Below, in pieces: positions 61,136 through 64,000 of a stretch of DNA of 64,000 nt. Both the position numbers and the translations under genes were made by a program. The stretch's first letter is position 1. Every line of letters begins with the position of its first letter. The notes under the pieces were generated by a model. The model made no database searches. It was not told the origin of the DNA and saw nothing but the letters and a program-made list of their open reading frames with translations. Source of the DNA: Flaveria trinervia (taxonomy: Eukaryota > Streptophyta > Magnoliopsida > Asterales > Asteraceae); contig CM046444.1 of NCBI GenBank assembly GCA_025506515.1, positions 119,708,930 through 119,772,929 on the forward strand. Reading direction: 5' to 3'.

Positions 61136-61627
61136 ATAGGAAATTGTATAATATTATCACTTCTGGTTTTTGTTCATTCCCAAAGAAGTAAACAAATAAA
61201 CAATTCATTTTTTATTCATTTTAGTTCTATACTCACTGATGTCAGGAACACGTTGTTCTTTTTCATGTGGCTGTGGACAAAAGGTCACTGTTCTTCATTA
61301 AAAGATCTGATTTTTGAGGTTCTCATGCTTGTATAACTGTATTTATTAGTCTGTAACTACTTTCTTTTGTTATGATCTTTGTGTAGATAGTTGTATACCA
61401 TCTGTGAAGAAGATCTGTTGTTAGAAGTGAATTTTGATATTGTGTGAGCATTCAAGATTGTTGTTTTGATTGAGGGGTTGATGTTAAATTTATGTTGGTC
61501 ATGGTGTCTGCAAGATTGTATGATGTTTATCTGATTTGAGATGGAAGATGTTACAGTGAGAGGATTGTGTGGAGCTTTATGCATTTGGTGTGGTGTTTCA
61601 TGTTTATGAAGGTATAGGCGGATAAAC

Positions 61628-64000
61628 ATGGAGAATTCATCTGAATCTGATTGGCAGAGGTCTGGTAGCTCTAGAGGGTTGAATTCTTCAGCAGTTTCAA
61701 GCAGATATCCCACAAGAATTCCTGCAAGTAACGTCAGGTTCTCTGGTGATACAGATCAAGATTCTGGGATCATAGCTGGAAGAACAGAGAAACATGTTTT
61801 GGGTCATGTGAATCAAGTTGGAACTCAATTTGGTTACTTTAAGGAAGATGAGGGTGCAGTTATTCGGTCAGTGGGATCCAAAGATGTTAGCTTGAGACAG
61901 TGGTTAGATAACACCAACCGAGTTGTTAATGCACATGATTGCTTGCGTATATTTATGCAAATAGTTGAAATTGTGAATGTAGCTCACTCTCAAGGATTTG
62001 TTGTGCAAAACGTGCGACCTTCATGTTTTGTGTTGTCATCATTAAATCGTGTGTCGTTTATAGAATCGGTATCTTGTTCAGAGTCAGGTTCAGGTTCAGG
62101 CTCGGATTCTTGCAATGATGAATCGAATAACATGACAGCTGAATTCACAGGATTGTTATGGTCATCGCGTCGAAGTCTGAGGAAATCATCAGAAACCAAT
62201 CCATTCCCAATGAAACAAGTACTGCAAATGGAATCCAATTGGTACACTAGCCCAGAGGAAGCTACTGGTGCTGCAAGTTCTCGTGCTTGTGATGTTTTTC
62301 GATTAGGTGTTCTTCTTTTTGAGGTATGTTTTTTGTTTAATTTAAGGTACTTTGTTGTTAATTATATGTAACAGAACCATCTAACGGTGTAATTTAACTT
62401 TCAAGTTATACTGCACAAGTAGTTCAGTAGAAGAAAAGAATGCAACCATGTCTAGCCTGAGACACCGCGTGTTTCCTCCTCAGTTCTTATTGAAATGGCC
62501 TAAAGAAGCTGTATTTTGCTTGTGCTTATTGCATCCTGAGCCTGCAAGTAGACCGAAAATTCAGTGAGTTTCATTTGAATTACTGTTTTAAAGAATCAAG
62601 TTCATTGTTCTTATACTAGTTGAATGATTACATGCTCTTATGATAGTTTTATCTTATTTGGTAATAGTGAAGTGCTGCAAAGTGAATTACTTAGTGAACC
62701 TAGAGATGACTTAATTGAACGCGAAACAGTAATAGAGCTTAAAGAAAAGATCAATGAGCAAGAGTTATTGCTTGAATTTCTTTTAATGCTCCAACAACGA
62801 AAGCAGGAATCTGCAGATGTTTTGCGCAGGACAGTTTCATTCATATCTTCTGATATACAGGAGGTTACAAAGTTGCAGACATCTATTCGTGGGAAACAAG
62901 GTGTGAATTCAAATGTTGATGATTCTGCAAGTTCAGGATCAAGAAAACGAATTAGAAACACAGAAATATCCAATGGTGTTGAAACAGATTGTCAAGAAAA
63001 CACCATCTTTAAAAGCTCCCGGTTGATGAAAAACTTCAAGAAACTAGAAGCAGCCTACTTTTTAACCAGGCGCCGGGCTTTTAAGGCATCAGTCAAACCG
63101 ATGGTGAAACCGTTGACTAAGAATGCAGTGATGAGTAGTGATGGTAAAGGATCTATTGTTCTTACAGAAAAAAGCTCTGGTAATAATTTCCCACAATTTA
63201 ATCGGCTTGCTGAAGGTAAACAAAGTGGATGGATTAACTCGTTCTTAGATGGTTTATCCAAATACCTGTCTTTTAAGAATTTAGAAGTCAAAGCAAGTTT
63301 AAAACAAGGTGATCTCCTGAATTCTTCAAATCTTGTATGTTCTCTGGGATTTGATAAAGATGGAGAATTCTTTGCCACTGCTGGTGTGAACAAAAAGATT
63401 AAAGTTTTTGAATACGATTCAATTTTAAAAGATAATCGTGACATACATTATCCTGTTGTTGAGATGTCGGGTGGATCTAAATTAAGCAGTATATGTTGGA
63501 ATAATTACATTAAAGGCCAGATTGCTTCAAGCAATTTTGAAGGTGTAGTACAGGTATGTAATTATATATCTTAAATCCAAGATTTCCAAACTTTTTGAAA
63601 TAATGAACAAAAGTTAGTTAATTTTAATTTGAAATTTTCAGATATGGGATGTGACACGGAATCAAGTGTACAAGGAGCTGAAAGAGCACGAAAGGCGTGT
63701 CTGGTCGGTTGATTTTCCTGGTCAAACCCGACATTGGTGGCAAGTGGGAGTGATGACTGTTCTGTTAAGCTTTGGAATATCAATCAGGCAATCAGCTTTG
63801 AAAATTAAACGTACTGCAGTTATTTAACTAAATGTACTGCAGTTATATAACTAAAAGAAATTATAATAAAATATATTGATGTATAATAAGTTGTTTTTCT
63901 TACAATTGTTGCTACTGCAGGGAAAGAGTGTTGGTACAATTAAAACAAAAGCAAATGTCTGTTGTGTTCAGTTCCCATCTGATTCTAGATATACTTTAGC
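61628..64000 (+). CDS. SPA4: SPA3/SPA4-like COP1-interacting WD40 protein, 5' four exons plus start of fifth (partial)
   Basis: Exons: 61628-62323, 62406-62563, 62668-63553, 63642-63787 and 63921 to the window end. The protein starts MENSSESDW. A kinase-like domain follows (DVSLRQWLDN, IVEIVNVAHSQGFVVQNVRPSCFVLSS, SNWYTSPEEA, DVFRLGVLLFE); the HRD motif is replaced by VQNVRP, so catalysis is unlikely. Next are SSLRHRVFPP and the coiled coil around EQELLLEFLLMLQQRKQE, then the WD40 region (LVCSLGFDKDGEFFATAGVNKKIKVFE, ASSNFEGVVQIWDV, ASGSDDCSVKLWNINQ). This is the short-N-terminus SPA3/SPA4 type. SPA proteins form the COP1 E3 ligase complex in the nucleus and repress photomorphogenesis in darkness. 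One T appears to be missing at about 63712-63716 (VDF, then a shift). The last intron starts GC (CAG then GCAATC) and ends CTGCAG. Confidence 0.9.
63788..63920 (+). other. GC-AG intron of the SPA gene
   Basis: INQ is encoded up to 63787 and the conserved SVGTIKTKANVCCVQFPSD continues from 63921. The only boundary that fits is CAG then GCAATC at the donor and CTACTGCAG at the acceptor. The intron carries a two-copy ~23-base repeat (GTACTGCAGTTAT-TTAACTAA, 63810 and 63834). Confidence 0.6.

Overview
This window is nuclear DNA from a flowering plant, almost certainly a eudicot with a large repeat-rich genome. Asteraceae is a guess from the overall look of the repeats and is not proven. The evidence is AT-rich sequence with spliceosomal introns, plant-specific gene families (SPA, a MGC-type CDK-like kinase, a plant Myb/SANT Pol I termination factor relative), Tekay-like chromodomain Ty3/gypsy elements, solo LTRs, LINE, SINE and many hAT-type MITEs. 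No tRNA, rRNA, CRISPR or bacterial operon structure is visible.

Layout. 1-5.4 kb: repeats (CCTCGCC-rich repeat, a Tourist-like MITE, a ~1.0-kb LTR of family A). 5.4-9.6 kb: a 5'-truncated gypsy chromovirus, pol remnant plus a 2.5-kb 3' LTR. 10.1-16.9 kb: an inverted-repeat MITE, a 2.1-kb solo gypsy LTR, a LINE 3' end and a CGTGTC-rich element. 19.3-31.6 kb: a fold-type I Orn/Lys/Arg decarboxylase pseudogene, cut in an exon by a 10.6-kb nested retroelement with the structure LTR-internal-LTR-internal-LTR. 32-37 kb: a zinc-knuckle ORF remnant, another MITE and a three-unit ~200-bp tandem repeat. 37.7-39.3 kb: an intact Myb/SANT gene with a single coding exon. 40.8-49 kb: a tandem segmental duplication whose two copies differ by a hAT MITE and a 2.2-kb solo LTR. 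50-51 kb: a hAT MITE. 53.4-56.8 kb: an eight-exon CDK-like Ser/Thr kinase gene. 58-60.4 kb: a hAT MITE, a LINE fragment and a TA-rich element. 61.6 kb to the window end: a SPA3/SPA4-like gene, cut off by the window edge.

The three live-looking genes are independent housekeeping or signalling loci: nucleolar transcription termination or Myb function, a membrane-anchored CDK-like kinase, and light signalling through COP1/SPA. Nothing suggests that they work together. Two of them carry single-base frameshifts in strongly conserved coding sequence. The two copies of the 4.4-kb retroelement unit differ mostly by one-base homopolymer indels. Together these suggest uncorrected long-read assembly errors rather than true gene death. 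The most informative structures are the tandemly duplicated chimeric retroelement inside the decarboxylase and the filled/empty-site pair in the segmental duplication.
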